From JBIKVP01 sp044356745 (GTDB lineage: Bacteria > Pseudomonadota > Alphaproteobacteria > Rhizobiales > Beijerinckiaceae), in contig JBIKVP010000001.1 of assembly GCA_044356745.1 (NCBI GenBank), positions 31,109 to 95,108 of the forward strand: a stretch of 64,000 nt of DNA, in the 5' to 3' direction. Positions 33,077 to 42,121 of this stretch are shown piece after piece. The position numbers and the translations under genes are program-made. Positions within the stretch are counted from its first letter, which is position 1; every line of letters begins with the position of its first letter. The notes under the pieces are model-generated. The model did no database searches, was not told the DNA's origin, and saw only the letters and a list, made by a program, of their open reading frames with translations.

Positions 33077-34000
33077 ATGCGTCCAAAGCGATTGCGCGCT
33101 AAAAGTGCAGGTTCCATTGATCGACTCATGAGGGCGATAACGATGGATTACATGGCTTAAATGCGCCCCATGAAGTGGATGTATGACGACTTCAAAGATG
33201 AGATAACCCGCCAACCGATGCGATATTTTTAAACGGGGTGAGGCCGACGCTGATGAAACGCCAAAAATCGGAATTTGCCCATTTTTACCTTCTCGCCATG
33301 TGATTTTCGTTCGGTGATCATGACCATGTAGCACAAGCTCAGCGCCAGCTTCTTTAAGCATGGCTTCAAAGCGTCCTGCATCTGTTAAACCTCGAGCTTT
33401 TGAAATACCAGTAAAAGGTGGATGATGGATCATCACAACGCGGAACAATCCTTCATGTTTAAGTTGCATGAGAAGATCAGTTGCAAGCATGATCTGCTCA
33501 TGACCCAGTGTACCGTTCGCAATGAAAGGGGCGGTAGGGCGCGCTGATGACAGGCCAATAAATGCAATAGATCCACGTCTTTTAACGTACGGGAAAGATG
33601 CATTGGATTGCAGCACATCATCCCCGCGCATCCAGTCACCGATATGTCGGAGTAAGCCATCGAGTGCTCCCTTAACATACGCATCATGATTGCCGGGGAC
33701 ACAGCTCACACGAAGGGGTGATCCCAAACGCTCTAAAAAATGTTTTGCTGGTGCAAATTCACCCGCTAAGCCAATGTTAGCGATGTCACCCGTACACACA
33801 ATGTGATCGACATTTTGATGTGCTAAATCCCGCATCACCTCATCAAGCACCACCATACTGTGACTACCTGCGCGGTTGCGTCTGTAATTGAGATAACCTG
33901 TCAGACGCTTACTCGCCAAATCCTTCAAGCGCACAGTCGGCAAAGGCCCCAAATGTGGATCAGACAAATGGGCAATGCGAAAAACCGTTTCAACCATCAT
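33059..34000 (-). CDS. Calcineurin-like metallophosphoesterase
   Basis: The conserved metal-binding series is complete: AHLSDPHLG (D-x-H), CTGDIAN (GD), PGNHDAYV (GNHD), MIHHPPF and LHGHDHRT (GHDH). At 313 residues this is a phosphodiesterase or phosphatase of unknown substrate. It lies 18 bases from mbfA on the same strand, so both may share a transcript. Confidence 0.88.
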   Translation of the reverse strand: MMVETVFRIAHLSDPHLGPLPTVRLKDLASKRLTGYLNYRRNRAGSHSMVVLDEVMRDLAHQNVDHIVCTGDIANIGLAGEFAPAKHFLERLGSPLRVSCVPGNHDAYVKGALDGLLRHIGDWMRGDDVLQSNASFPYVKRRGSIAFIGLSSARPTAPFIANGTLGHEQIMLATDLLMQLKHEGLFRVVMIHHPPFTGISKARGLTDAGRFEAMLKEAGAELVLHGHDHRTKITWREGKNGQIPIFGVSSASASPRLKISHRLAGYLIFEVVIHPLHGAHLSHVIHRYRPHESINGTCTFSAQSLWTHSQAAA

Positions 34001-34018
34001 AAGAGCCCATTAAAGCAG

Positions 34019-34990
34019 CTAAGCGCTACCGATAAAAATTCCTGCCAAGAGCACGAGAACACCGCCTAGAATCACTTGATAAGCGGCTTGAAGAAAAGGT
34101 GTATCCATGTATTTGGTGCGTATCCACGAAATCGCAACCAATTCAACAGCAACAACAATAACGGCAAGGATCGTTGCAATCAAAAATGCATTGGGCACAG
34201 AGTCTGGGATGAGATATGGCAAGGTATGCCCTACCCCGCCAACGGTGGTCATGACGCCACACACAACGCCACGCAGCCAAGGTGAACCGCGTCCTGTAAT
34301 ACGCCCATCATCAGAAAGCGCTTCAGTCAGACCCATACTGATACCAGCACCAACCGACGCAGCCATACTGATCACAAATGTTTCCCAATTGCTTTTTGTT
34401 GCAAAAGCCGCCGCAAATAAAGGCGCAAGCGTTGATACGGAACCGTCGATTAAACCCGCAAGACCAGGCTGCACATATTGTAATACAAAAAGGCGATGCC
34501 GCACTTCCTCTTCTTCAGTGCGCGCAGATTCTGTGAGATGCTCATCTCTCAGTACGCCCGCTTTACGTTCATGAGAACGTTCAGCCTCTGCAAGTGTCGT
34601 TAAAAGGTGGCGTACTGAAACATCGCGTGATTGTGATGCTGCCTGTTCATAAAAATTGGCGGCTTGAAGCTCCATCACTTCCGCTTCTTGACGCATCGCA
34701 TCAAGGGTTAATGTTGCCTGCATCCAGATTGGACGGCGCTTTAAAAATCCACGCACGTCTTCGCGGCGAATAGGAGGGAGATATTCACCGAACTTATCTT
34801 GATAAAGCGCATAAAGGCTGTTGCGATGCGTACGCTCTTCGTCGGCCATATCATCAAAAATAGCGGCGGAGCGAGGATAACTCTCACGTAACCGATCTGC
34901 AAAATTGTGATATATCCGCGCATCTTCCTCTTCAGCCGATATGGCGAGCGCAAGAACCTCTTGCTCTGTTAACTCATGGAGTTTTTTCAT
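34019..34990 (-). CDS. mbfA: Membrane-bound ferritin-like iron exporter
   Basis: The N-terminal 170 residues form a ferritin-like four-helix bundle with iron-ligand motifs (SAEEEDARIYH, DMADEERTHRN, EVMELQAANFY, EAERSHERKA). The C-terminal half is a VIT1/CCC1-type membrane domain with PGLAGLIDGSVSTLAPL and four to five helices. In Agrobacterium and Bradyrhizobium MbfA exports iron and protects against peroxide under control of Irr. On the coding strand TTTAGAA lies about 12 bases before the start, matching one half of the Irr box, but the second half is poor. Confidence 0.93.
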   Translation of the reverse strand: MKKLHELTEQEVLALAISAEEEDARIYHNFADRLRESYPRSAAIFDDMADEERTHRNSLYALYQDKFGEYLPPIRREDVRGFLKRRPIWMQATLTLDAMRQEAEVMELQAANFYEQAASQSRDVSVRHLLTTLAEAERSHERKAGVLRDEHLTESARTEEEEVRHRLFVLQYVQPGLAGLIDGSVSTLAPLFAAAFATKSNWETFVISMAASVGAGISMGLTEALSDDGRITGRGSPWLRGVVCGVMTTVGGVGHTLPYLIPDSVPNAFLIATILAVIVVAVELVAISWIRTKYMDTPFLQAAYQVILGGVLVLLAGIFIGSA

Positions 34991-35040
34991 GAGACACCAT
35001 TTTTCTAAACGCGAAACAAAACAATCGCCCCTTAGTCTGT

Positions 35041-36630
35041 TTACGGTCTCAACGTTGGAACGGACTTGGACGAATTAAGGTCAAACGTTTTATTGAGCAA
35101 AGGATCTTTATTTGTACCTTCAACAGCTTCTGCGGCAGTGCGTGCAGCAGGAGAGCGATTTGGTTCACGTATTGCATTTTCAACGGGTATAGAGGTTTGA
35201 GATGAACCGCTATTTTGAGGTGTTTGTGTTAAGGGCAACATAGGAACCGGCTTATTAATCTGATTTTGGTTTTTTGAAAGATCCTCCGCTCCTGTGCGTT
35301 CAGAAGGACGCACAGATTGTGTTGTCGGGCGATCTATCCCCGTTGCCCCCGTTTCAGCTTTAGGCTCAGCTTTCGGCAATGCAGGAACAGGTTGTGGTGA
35401 AGCAGGAGGCGCAACCATATTTTCACGTGAGGGAGAAACAGCGACAGGCTCATTTGGCGCATCGACGCTTTCGACGCGATCATTGGTCGCGCCACCATCA
35501 CGCCGCGACGCTTCAATTTGTCGCCACTTCGCGACGTTACGTTGATGCTGCTCATATGTTTCAGCAAACACATGCCCCCCCGTGCCATCAGCAACGAAAA
35601 ACAGATCACGGGTACGCGAAGGGTTTGCGACCGCTTCAAGCGATGCTCTTCCCGGGTTAGCAATGGGGCCAGGGGGCAAACCGTCAATCGTATACGTATT
35701 GTAAGCGGTCGGCGTTTGAATTTCACTGCGTAAAATGCCACGCCCCAGCGTGCCCTTACCACCCACTATGCCGTAAACAATGGTTGGATCCGACTGCAAA
35801 CGCATCCGCTTTTGTAAACGGTTGATGAAAACACCCGCAACCCGCGTGCGCTCATCGGCTTTACCTGTTTCCTTTTCAACAATTGATGCAAGTGTGACCA
35901 GCTCTGTAGCAGTCTTAATGGGAAGATCAGGGCTGCGACGTACCCATATATCGTTTAAAATTCTCTTTTGCGCCTGAGCCATCATGGCGAGAATTTGCTC
36001 ACGCGAGGTGCCACGTTGAACTTTATAAGTATCTGGAAGCAGAGACCCCTCGCGAGGAATTTCACGCACTTCACCCATCAAGATGTCAGAGTCAACCAAA
36101 CGAGCGACAATCTGTTCACTCGTAAGCCCTTCAGGCAAAGTGATAGTGTGTAAAATTGCTTTACCCTCTACCAGTGTCTCAATCACAGATGATAGGCTTG
36201 CCCGTGCTCTAAATTGATATTCTCCAGCCTTCAAACGTAAGCCTCGGGTGTAAACAGCACCTATAAAAACATAAGGGTATGAGATTACCCCTTCACGACG
36301 CAGTGTATCTGCCACCTCTTCAGTACCGTCCCCTTTATTAATAAGAACAATTTTATCAGCGGTTAAGGGGCCAGGCTCTTGGAGTTGGCGTTGCACAAAT
36401 ACAATCAAGCCAATAATGGCAAGAAGACCGAACATCAGCACACTCAGCGCCGCGCTTAAAGAGGCTACAAAACCACCACGACGGCGTTTTTTTTGAGGAG
36501 GAGGAGCTGGAGCAATCATCGGTTTAAGAGCCTCACTGGGACTACGTGGCGCAAGACGTGGCGCAGTTGAAGAGAGCGATGTTGAAGCAGACACCACAGA
36601 AGTAGCCCCCGTTTGACGCGGCTCCTTCAT
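35041..36630 (-). CDS. mltG: Endolytic murein transglycosylase MltG (YceG)
   Basis: MltG cuts nascent glycan strands at the membrane and so sets peptidoglycan chain length. A proline-rich cytosolic part is followed by one membrane segment at about 56-79. LysM-like and YceG domains cover about 95-365, with the catalytic Glu in TLASIVEKETG and the family motifs LQSDPTIVYG and YNTYTIDGLPPGPI. The last 160 residues are Pro/Ser/Asn-rich and disordered, which is longer than in most relatives. It follows fabF, as in other Hyphomicrobiales. Confidence 0.94.
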   Translation of the reverse strand: MKEPRQTGATSVVSASTSLSSTAPRLAPRSPSEALKPMIAPAPPPQKKRRRGGFVASLSAALSVLMFGLLAIIGLIVFVQRQLQEPGPLTADKIVLINKGDGTEEVADTLRREGVISYPYVFIGAVYTRGLRLKAGEYQFRARASLSSVIETLVEGKAILHTITLPEGLTSEQIVARLVDSDILMGEVREIPREGSLLPDTYKVQRGTSREQILAMMAQAQKRILNDIWVRRSPDLPIKTATELVTLASIVEKETGKADERTRVAGVFINRLQKRMRLQSDPTIVYGIVGGKGTLGRGILRSEIQTPTAYNTYTIDGLPPGPIANPGRASLEAVANPSRTRDLFFVADGTGGHVFAETYEQHQRNVAKWRQIEASRRDGGATNDRVESVDAPNEPVAVSPSRENMVAPPASPQPVPALPKAEPKAETGATGIDRPTTQSVRPSERTGAEDLSKNQNQINKPVPMLPLTQTPQNSGSSQTSIPVENAIREPNRSPAARTAAEAVEGTNKDPLLNKTFDLNSSKSVPTLRP

Positions 36631-36672
36631 GTACTGATCCTCCCTGAACGACTCAACGATAGTGATTGTAGG

Positions 36673-37932
36673 CTAAACTCTTTGAAAAACCAAAGATGCG
36701 TTCGTCCCCCCAAATCCAAATGAGTTTGATAAAACAACATCAATAGAATGTTTTTTTGCAATATGTGGAACTAAGTCAATCTGTGTTTCAACAGACGGTT
36801 GGTCTAAGTTAAGCGTTGGCGGCACGACGCTATCGCGCATTGCAAGAATTGAAAAAATTGCTTCAACAGCTCCCGCAGCACCCAGTAAATGACCAATTGA
36901 AGACTTTGTTGATGACATTTTTACACGCACCACATTACCATCAAGAAGACGCTCCACCGCGCGCAGTTCAATTTCATCACCTAAAGGGGTCGATGTGCCA
37001 TGTGCATTAATATAATCAATGTGATTTGATGTCAGTCCTGCTCGCTTGAGCGCTGCTTTCATACACCGATAAGCACCATCCCCATCTTCAGCGGGTGATG
37101 TAATGTGATAAGCATCTCCTGAAAGCCCATATCCCACGAGTTCCGCATAAATTTTTGCACCGCGAGCTTTTGCATGCTCATACTCTTCAAGCACGACTAC
37201 ACCCGCCCCCTCACCCATCACAAATCCATCGCGATCTTTATCATAAGGACGTGATGCCTGTTCAGGACGATCATTGTAACCTGTTGAAAGAGCACGACAC
37301 GCCGCAAAACCTGCAACTGATAAACGATTGAGGGGCGATTCTGTTCCGCCCGCTACCATCACATCAGCATCACCCAGCGCAATGAGGCGTCCCGCATCAC
37401 CAATCGCATGTGCACCTGTCGAACACGCCGTAACAACTGAATGGTTGGGTCCTTTAAGGCCGTGCTCAATGGAGACATAGCCCGAAGCAAGATTAATAAT
37501 CCGCCCAGGAATAAAAAATGGCGAAACACGGCGTGGCCCCTTTTCTATGAGCGTGGCTGAAGCCTCATAAATTCCCCCGATGCCCCCAATGCCAGAGCCG
37601 ATCAGTACACCCGACGCATTTTGCTCATCGGGTGTTTTTGGATGCCAATTCGCATCATTCAAAGCCTGTTTGGCAGCAGCAAGGGCGTAAATGATAAAAG
37701 GATCAACTTTGCGTTGATCTTTGGGATCCATCCAATGATCCGCATTAAATGTACCATGCGTTCCATCGCCACGTGGGATAGAGCAACCAATCTGACAAGC
37801 CAGATCAGATGCTTCAAAAGCGGTGAGAGCTGATGCGCCACTGTGACCCGCAATTAAACGCTGCCACGTCTCATCAACACCACATCCAAGCGGCGAAACA
37901 ATCCCTAAACCTGTGACAACAACCCTACGCAT
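36673..37932 (-). CDS. fabF: 3-oxoacyl-ACP synthase II
   Basis: FabF extends acyl chains by condensation with malonyl-ACP. The Cys-His-His triad is visible: VTACSTGAHAIG, NAHGTSTPLGD and SSIGHLLGAAGAVE. ATG 37930-37932 (MRRVVVTGLGIVSPLG) is the family-typical start; a TTG 9 bases earlier is in frame. It sits between acpP and mltG in the conserved fabG-acpP-fabF-mltG order, though the gaps here are wide. Confidence 0.96.
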   Translation of the reverse strand: MRRVVVTGLGIVSPLGCGVDETWQRLIAGHSGASALTAFEASDLACQIGCSIPRGDGTHGTFNADHWMDPKDQRKVDPFIIYALAAAKQALNDANWHPKTPDEQNASGVLIGSGIGGIGGIYEASATLIEKGPRRVSPFFIPGRIINLASGYVSIEHGLKGPNHSVVTACSTGAHAIGDAGRLIALGDADVMVAGGTESPLNRLSVAGFAACRALSTGYNDRPEQASRPYDKDRDGFVMGEGAGVVVLEEYEHAKARGAKIYAELVGYGLSGDAYHITSPAEDGDGAYRCMKAALKRAGLTSNHIDYINAHGTSTPLGDEIELRAVERLLDGNVVRVKMSSTKSSIGHLLGAAGAVEAIFSILAMRDSVVPPTLNLDQPSVETQIDLVPHIAKKHSIDVVLSNSFGFGGTNASLVFQRV

Positions 37933-38093
37933 CGGCAACAATCTCGTTCGCTTTACGATCTAACGACATGCCCATAAATGACACATCTTAGACCCCAACA
38001 TCCGGTAAGACGAACGGTCACAAGCTGTCTCGGCATGAGAGCAAAACAGCGCACAGACGATGATAAGACACCTGCGCGATGATATGGCAAGCG

Positions 38094-38330
38094 TCAGGCT
38101 GCGCTTTTTTGCAAGAACTTAATCGCATCACCAACTGTGACGATTGTTTCTGCAGCATCATCGGGAATTTCAACACCGAACTCTTCTTCGAATGCCATCA
38201 CCAGCTCGACTGTGTCCAAGCTGTCCGCGCCCAGATCGTCAATAAAATTGGCGTTGTCCGAGACTTTCTCAGCATCAACACCCAGGTGTTCGATCACAAT
38301 TTTCTTTACGCGTTCAGCCACGTCACTCAT
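38094..38330 (-). CDS. acpP: Acyl carrier protein
   Basis: The 78-residue acidic helical protein carries the growing fatty acid on phosphopantetheine at the Ser of GADSLDTVEL (about residue 36). The N-terminus SDVAERVKKIVIEHLGV and the helix EEFGVEIPDDAAE are standard. This is the housekeeping ACP and not the larger AcpXL used for very long chains. Confidence 0.97.
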   Translation of the reverse strand: MSDVAERVKKIVIEHLGVDAEKVSDNANFIDDLGADSLDTVELVMAFEEEFGVEIPDDAAETIVTVGDAIKFLQKSAA

Positions 38331-38534
38331 GATTTAATCCTTCTAATCACTATATACAACACTCTATCATCAACACCTCTTTGAGGGATTTCAGATACAA
38401 GCGCCACGCTTTTTACACATATTGCTCTTTGAGAACAATCTTATTTGCGCATTTTCTGCACTAACACACTGATAAACATGTGACGAGGGTCTATCATGTT
38501 TTTTTAACGTTGTTTTCCACTGTTAAAACAGGTT

Positions 38535-39272
38535 TTAAATCATCGTCATGCCGCCGTTAACATGAAGCGTTGCTCCCGTCACGTATCCTGCTTCATTTGA
38601 GGCTAAATAAACGGCAGCGGCGGCGATATCATCCCCTTTACCCAAACAACCCATCGGTACATCGTTAAGGATGCTTTCTTTTTGCTTATCATTAAGAACA
38701 TCGGTCATGGGCGATTCGATAAAACCAGGCGCGATACAGTTGACTGTAATCCCGCGTGAAGCCACTTCTGCAGCCAGAGACTTTGACATCCCAATCAAGC
38801 CAGCTTTCGATGCAGCATAGTTGGCCTGCCCAGGGTTGCCCGCAATCCCAACAACCGATGTAACCGTAATGATTCGCCCAAATCGGCGACGCATCATGTT
38901 TTTAACCGCAGCGCGCGTGAGACGAAAAGCCGCAGTTAAATTGACTGCGATCACTTTATCCCATTCATCATCTTTCATGCGTATAAAGAGATTGTCACGC
39001 GTTAATCCTGCATTGTTGACGAGAATATCAAGCCCCTCCATCGCAGATTCTGCAGCTGGAATAAGCTCTTCCGTTGAGGCCGCATCCGATAAATCAGCAC
39101 TCACCACATGCACACGTTCCCCAAGATCCGTGCTGAGCGCATCCAGTGCATCACGGCGCGTGCCTGATAAAGTGACAACAGCCCCTTGTGCATGAAGCGC
39201 CCGCGCAATGGCTTGTCCAAGACCACCGCTCGCACCTGTAACGAGCGCTTTCTTTCCGCTTAAATCAAACAT
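38535..39272 (-). CDS. fabG: 3-oxoacyl-ACP reductase
   Basis: FabG reduces 3-oxoacyl-ACP with NADPH. This short-chain dehydrogenase has VTGASGGLGQAIA at 12-24, NNAG, the catalytic Ser in ITVTSVVG, and YAASK. The start at 39272 has GGAG about 8 bases upstream and gives 245 residues; the longer frame is not conserved. fabD, often just upstream, is replaced by the divergent mscL. Confidence 0.95.
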   Translation of the reverse strand: MFDLSGKKALVTGASGGLGQAIARALHAQGAVVTLSGTRRDALDALSTDLGERVHVVSADLSDAASTEELIPAAESAMEGLDILVNNAGLTRDNLFIRMKDDEWDKVIAVNLTAAFRLTRAAVKNMMRRRFGRIITVTSVVGIAGNPGQANYAASKAGLIGMSKSLAAEVASRGITVNCIAPGFIESPMTDVLNDKQKESILNDVPMGCLGKGDDIAAAAVYLASNEAGYVTGATLHVNGGMTMI

Positions 39273-39504
39273 GATATGCTCCGCTTTTATATTTCGTATG
39301 TTTTTTAGAGCTTTCATGCGTCACAGCAAATGAAGAAGGCAAGCGCTAAATCATGCATGAGGTACGCATTAAAGAGTGGGAAAAGACGTTATCCCCGTTA
39401 TTTCTATATTCACAAGCTCAAAGCAGAAGAAAATCATTTTCTTTTGCCGTTTTTTCATGCTGTTTTCATGTGACAAACACATTTTAAAAAATAGGAGTAT
39501 TGTG

Positions 39505-39927
39505 ATGCTAAAGGAATTTAAAGAATTTGCGCTCAAAGGCAACGTTGTTGATCTCGCCGTGGGTGTTATCATTGGTGCGGCATTTGGTAAAATCATTGAC
39601 TCAATCGTCGGCGATTTATTTATGCCAGTCATTGGTGCGCTCACAGGGGGCTTGGACTTCTCAAGTTACTACACAATGCTGACGGGACAAGTTTCAACAG
39701 GTGTATCACTGGTTGAAGCGAAAAAAGCGGGCGCTGTACTCGCATGGGGTAATTTCCTCACAATTGCAGTCAATTTTGCGATTATTGCATGGATTTTGTT
39801 TATGGTCGTGAAGGGCATGAACCGTCTGAAAAAATCTGAAGCCACAAAATCTTCAGCGCCAGAAGCGCCACCCGCTGATGTGCAACTGCTAACCGAAATT
39901 CGTGATCTACTTGCGAAAAAGGGCTAG
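39505..39927 (+). CDS. mscL: Large-conductance mechanosensitive channel
   Basis: MscL is a homopentameric safety valve that opens under hypo-osmotic stress. MLKEFKEFALKGNVVDLAVGVIIGAAFGKIIDS is diagnostic for helix S1 and TM1; TM2 is ITIAVNFAIIAWILFMVVKG, and the C-terminal bundle ends LLTEIRDLLAKKG. The start at 39505 is set by conservation and an AGGAG 8-12 bases upstream. The protein has 140 residues. A strong terminator follows. Confidence 0.96.
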   Translation: MLKEFKEFALKGNVVDLAVGVIIGAAFGKIIDSIVGDLFMPVIGALTGGLDFSSYYTMLTGQVSTGVSLVEAKKAGAVLAWGNFLTIAVNFAIIAWILFMVVKGMNRLKKSEATKSSAPEAPPADVQLLTEIRDLLAKKG

Positions 39928-40000
39928 TGCCCTCGCCTCTATCGTCGTGGTGCTCATTGTCTTAAATCTGGCTTTGAGGACACTTATTTATACCGCAAGC

Positions 40001-40028
40001 AAAACCATGCCCCAACGCATGGTTTTTT
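40001..40028 (+). terminator. Terminator after mscL
   Basis: AAAACCATGC pairs with GCATGGTTTT around the loop CCCAAC and is followed by further T residues on the plus strand, 74 bases after the mscL stop. Confidence 0.8.
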
Positions 40029-40040
40029 CGCACATTGTAG

Positions 40041-40078
40041 CGAAAAACCAGATTCCACTTTTGCGCAACATGCTCTAA
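40041..40078 (-). repeat. Dispersed repeat with GCATG/AAAAGTG/GGTTTT blocks, copy 1
   Basis: Read on the minus strand: AGAGCATGTTGCGCAAAAG, then TGGAATCTGGTTTTTCG. It matches the blocks of five other copies (50792, 58591, 58793, 58867, 63531). Confidence 0.6.
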
Positions 40079-40139
40079 ACCACGTTAAACATGGCTAAGC
40101 TGAGAGTCGCTTTGCGCGGCAACTGTGGAAGGATAACAA

Positions 40140-41162
40140 ATGCGTGCGTTAATGCTGCATGGTGATCGTGATCTTCGTTTAGAAGAGGTGGCCGCTCCTC
40201 CAGCGCCCATCAACGATGAAGTGCAAATTCAAGTCAAGGCGCTTGCACTCAATTATCTTGATGTATGGGGATTTCGTGGCATGGCATTTGCCAAACGCAA
40301 GATGCCACAAGTTGCGGGTGTTGAAGCATCTGGTGAGGTCATTGCCACAGGATCAGATGTTAAAACGCTCAAAGTCGGCGACAAGGTTGTGATGTACGGG
40401 GCGCAAATCTGTGGCACGTGTAAAGCATGTCAAGAAGGACGTGATAATCTTTGTGAAAACGTTGGCGGTATTATGGGCTTTCATTTGGATGGCTTTGCCC
40501 GTGATGTGCTCAATCGCCCTGAGCGCTTAGTTGTAAAAGTACCCGATAGCGTCAGCTTTAACGATGCCGCTTGTGCACCCATTGGGTTTGGTACGGTTCA
40601 GCATATGCTATTTGACAACGCCAAATTAGAGGCGGGCGAAAGCATCTTAATTCACGCTGCTGGTTCAGGTATTGGTACAGCGGCCATCAAAATGGCGAAA
40701 GCGATTGGCTGCACTGTTTACACCACTGTCGGCGATGATGAAAAAGCAGCTAAAGCTAAAGCATTGGGCGCAGATTACGTTGTCAATTATCGCACAGAGC
40801 GTTTTGAGGGCGAAGTGCGTCAGCTCACGAAGCGTAAAGGCGTTGATGTGGTGTTTGAGCATGTGGGCGCTGACACATGGAATGGCAGCTTGTTATGCCT
40901 GAAACGCGGTGGACGTCTCGTCACATGCGGATCAACGTCAGGTGTTTCTGTACAAATGAATCTGATGCAGCTTTTTCAGCAGCAATATCGCATTTTTGGC
41001 TCTTTTGGTTGCTCAATGCGTAACATTACGCAATCCCTTGATAAAATGGCGCTAGGCATGACGCCGGTGATTGATTCAACGTTTGCGCTCGAAGATTTCA
41101 CTCAAGGGCTGGAGCGTTTAGAGAGCCGCAAGGTGTTCGGAAAAGTGGTGATTACGTTTTGA
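40140..41162 (+). CDS. Zinc-type alcohol dehydrogenase/quinone oxidoreductase of the very-long-chain lipid A cluster
   Basis: This 340-residue medium-chain dehydrogenase has the GroES-like N-terminal half with the structural zinc cysteines CGTCKACQEGRDNLC and the nucleotide-binding half with HAAGSGIGTAAIKMAK. In Rhizobium the cluster acpXL-fabZXL-fabF2XL-fabF1XL-adh2XL-lpxXL makes and attaches the 27- to 28-carbon hydroxy fatty acid of lipid A; this gene matches the adh2XL position and type. Its exact reaction is not established. It overlaps the acyltransferase by 4 bases. Confidence 0.85.
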   Translation: MRALMLHGDRDLRLEEVAAPPAPINDEVQIQVKALALNYLDVWGFRGMAFAKRKMPQVAGVEASGEVIATGSDVKTLKVGDKVVMYGAQICGTCKACQEGRDNLCENVGGIMGFHLDGFARDVLNRPERLVVKVPDSVSFNDAACAPIGFGTVQHMLFDNAKLEAGESILIHAAGSGIGTAAIKMAKAIGCTVYTTVGDDEKAAKAKALGADYVVNYRTERFEGEVRQLTKRKGVDVVFEHVGADTWNGSLLCLKRGGRLVTCGSTSGVSVQMNLMQLFQQQYRIFGSFGCSMRNITQSLDKMALGMTPVIDSTFALEDFTQGLERLESRKVFGKVVITF

Positions 41163-42121
41163 AAGCCCGTATTGCTCTCGCCCATAGCATCAAATGGCTT
41201 AATGCGCTTTTCGGAATGATCCTCGTTATTCCGTTGCGTGTGTTGTTTGGTTTTATCCGTTTACTCGGGATGTATCGCGCAAGCCGATGGGGTGGAGCGA
41301 TCCTGCGTCAGGTAGGCCCATGGCTACCAGCGCATCAGACTGCACTTAAAAATATGCGTGCAGCTTTTCCTGATCGATCAGAACACGAGATACAAGCTCT
41401 TGTAAAAGGCGCATGGGACAATCTGGGGCGTACATCCGCTGAATATGCGCATCTCGATCAAATCTTTGATTATGATGATCGCGAATTTGATAATCGCAGA
41501 TGCCGCGTTGAAGGCATTGAGCATTTTCTCAGCTTAAGGGATGATGGTAAGCCTGCGATTATTTTCTCAGCACATTTAGGTAACTGGGAACTCCCCGCAA
41601 TCTGCGCTGCGCAGTATGGTTTAGAGACAACAGCCGTTTATCGCCCACCCAACACACCCGCTGTTGCACGTCTTGTGGATGAAATGCGTCGCCAAACAAT
41701 GGGCGGTTTAGCTGCATCAGGTGCGGGAGCCGCATTTAAACTTCAAGGCGTCCTTGAGCGCAGTGGACATTTAGGAATGTTGATGGATCAACATTTCTCC
41801 CGTGGAGTCGTTGTTGATTTTCTGGGACAAAAGGCAATGGCTAACCCGATTTTAGCAAAATTTGCCCGCCATTTTGAATGTCCTGTTCATGGCGTACGCG
41901 TTGTTCGTGAGGCGGATCTTCATTTCAGATTGGAGCTAACCCCGCCTCTCACTTTGCCACGTGATCATGAAGGACGCATTGATGTGCAAGGCGCAACGCA
42001 AATGATGACATCGGTCATTGAGACGTGGGTGCGCGAATATCCCGATCAATGGCTCTGGATGCATCGGCGCTGGCGCCCCACTATGGTTGAAGCGGCTTTA
42101 AAACGCCAAAAGAAGCTTTAA
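41159..42121 (+). CDS. lpxXL: Lipid A acyltransferase, LpxXL-like
   Basis: This inner-membrane protein of the LpxL/HtrB family has one N-terminal membrane segment and the catalytic HX4E motif in SAHLGNWELP (about residue 140). By context with the preceding dehydrogenase it is probably LpxXL, which adds the very-long-chain acyl group to lipid A. It starts with TTG in the overlap ATTACGTTTTGA, which implies coupling with the upstream gene. Length is 320. Its 3' end overlaps that of the convergent trpA by 3 bases. Confidence 0.88.
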   Translation: MKARIALAHSIKWLNALFGMILVIPLRVLFGFIRLLGMYRASRWGGAILRQVGPWLPAHQTALKNMRAAFPDRSEHEIQALVKGAWDNLGRTSAEYAHLDQIFDYDDREFDNRRCRVEGIEHFLSLRDDGKPAIIFSAHLGNWELPAICAAQYGLETTAVYRPPNTPAVARLVDEMRRQTMGGLAASGAGAAFKLQGVLERSGHLGMLMDQHFSRGVVVDFLGQKAMANPILAKFARHFECPVHGVRVVREADLHFRLELTPPLTLPRDHEGRIDVQGATQMMTSVIETWVREYPDQWLWMHRRWRPTMVEAALKRQKKL

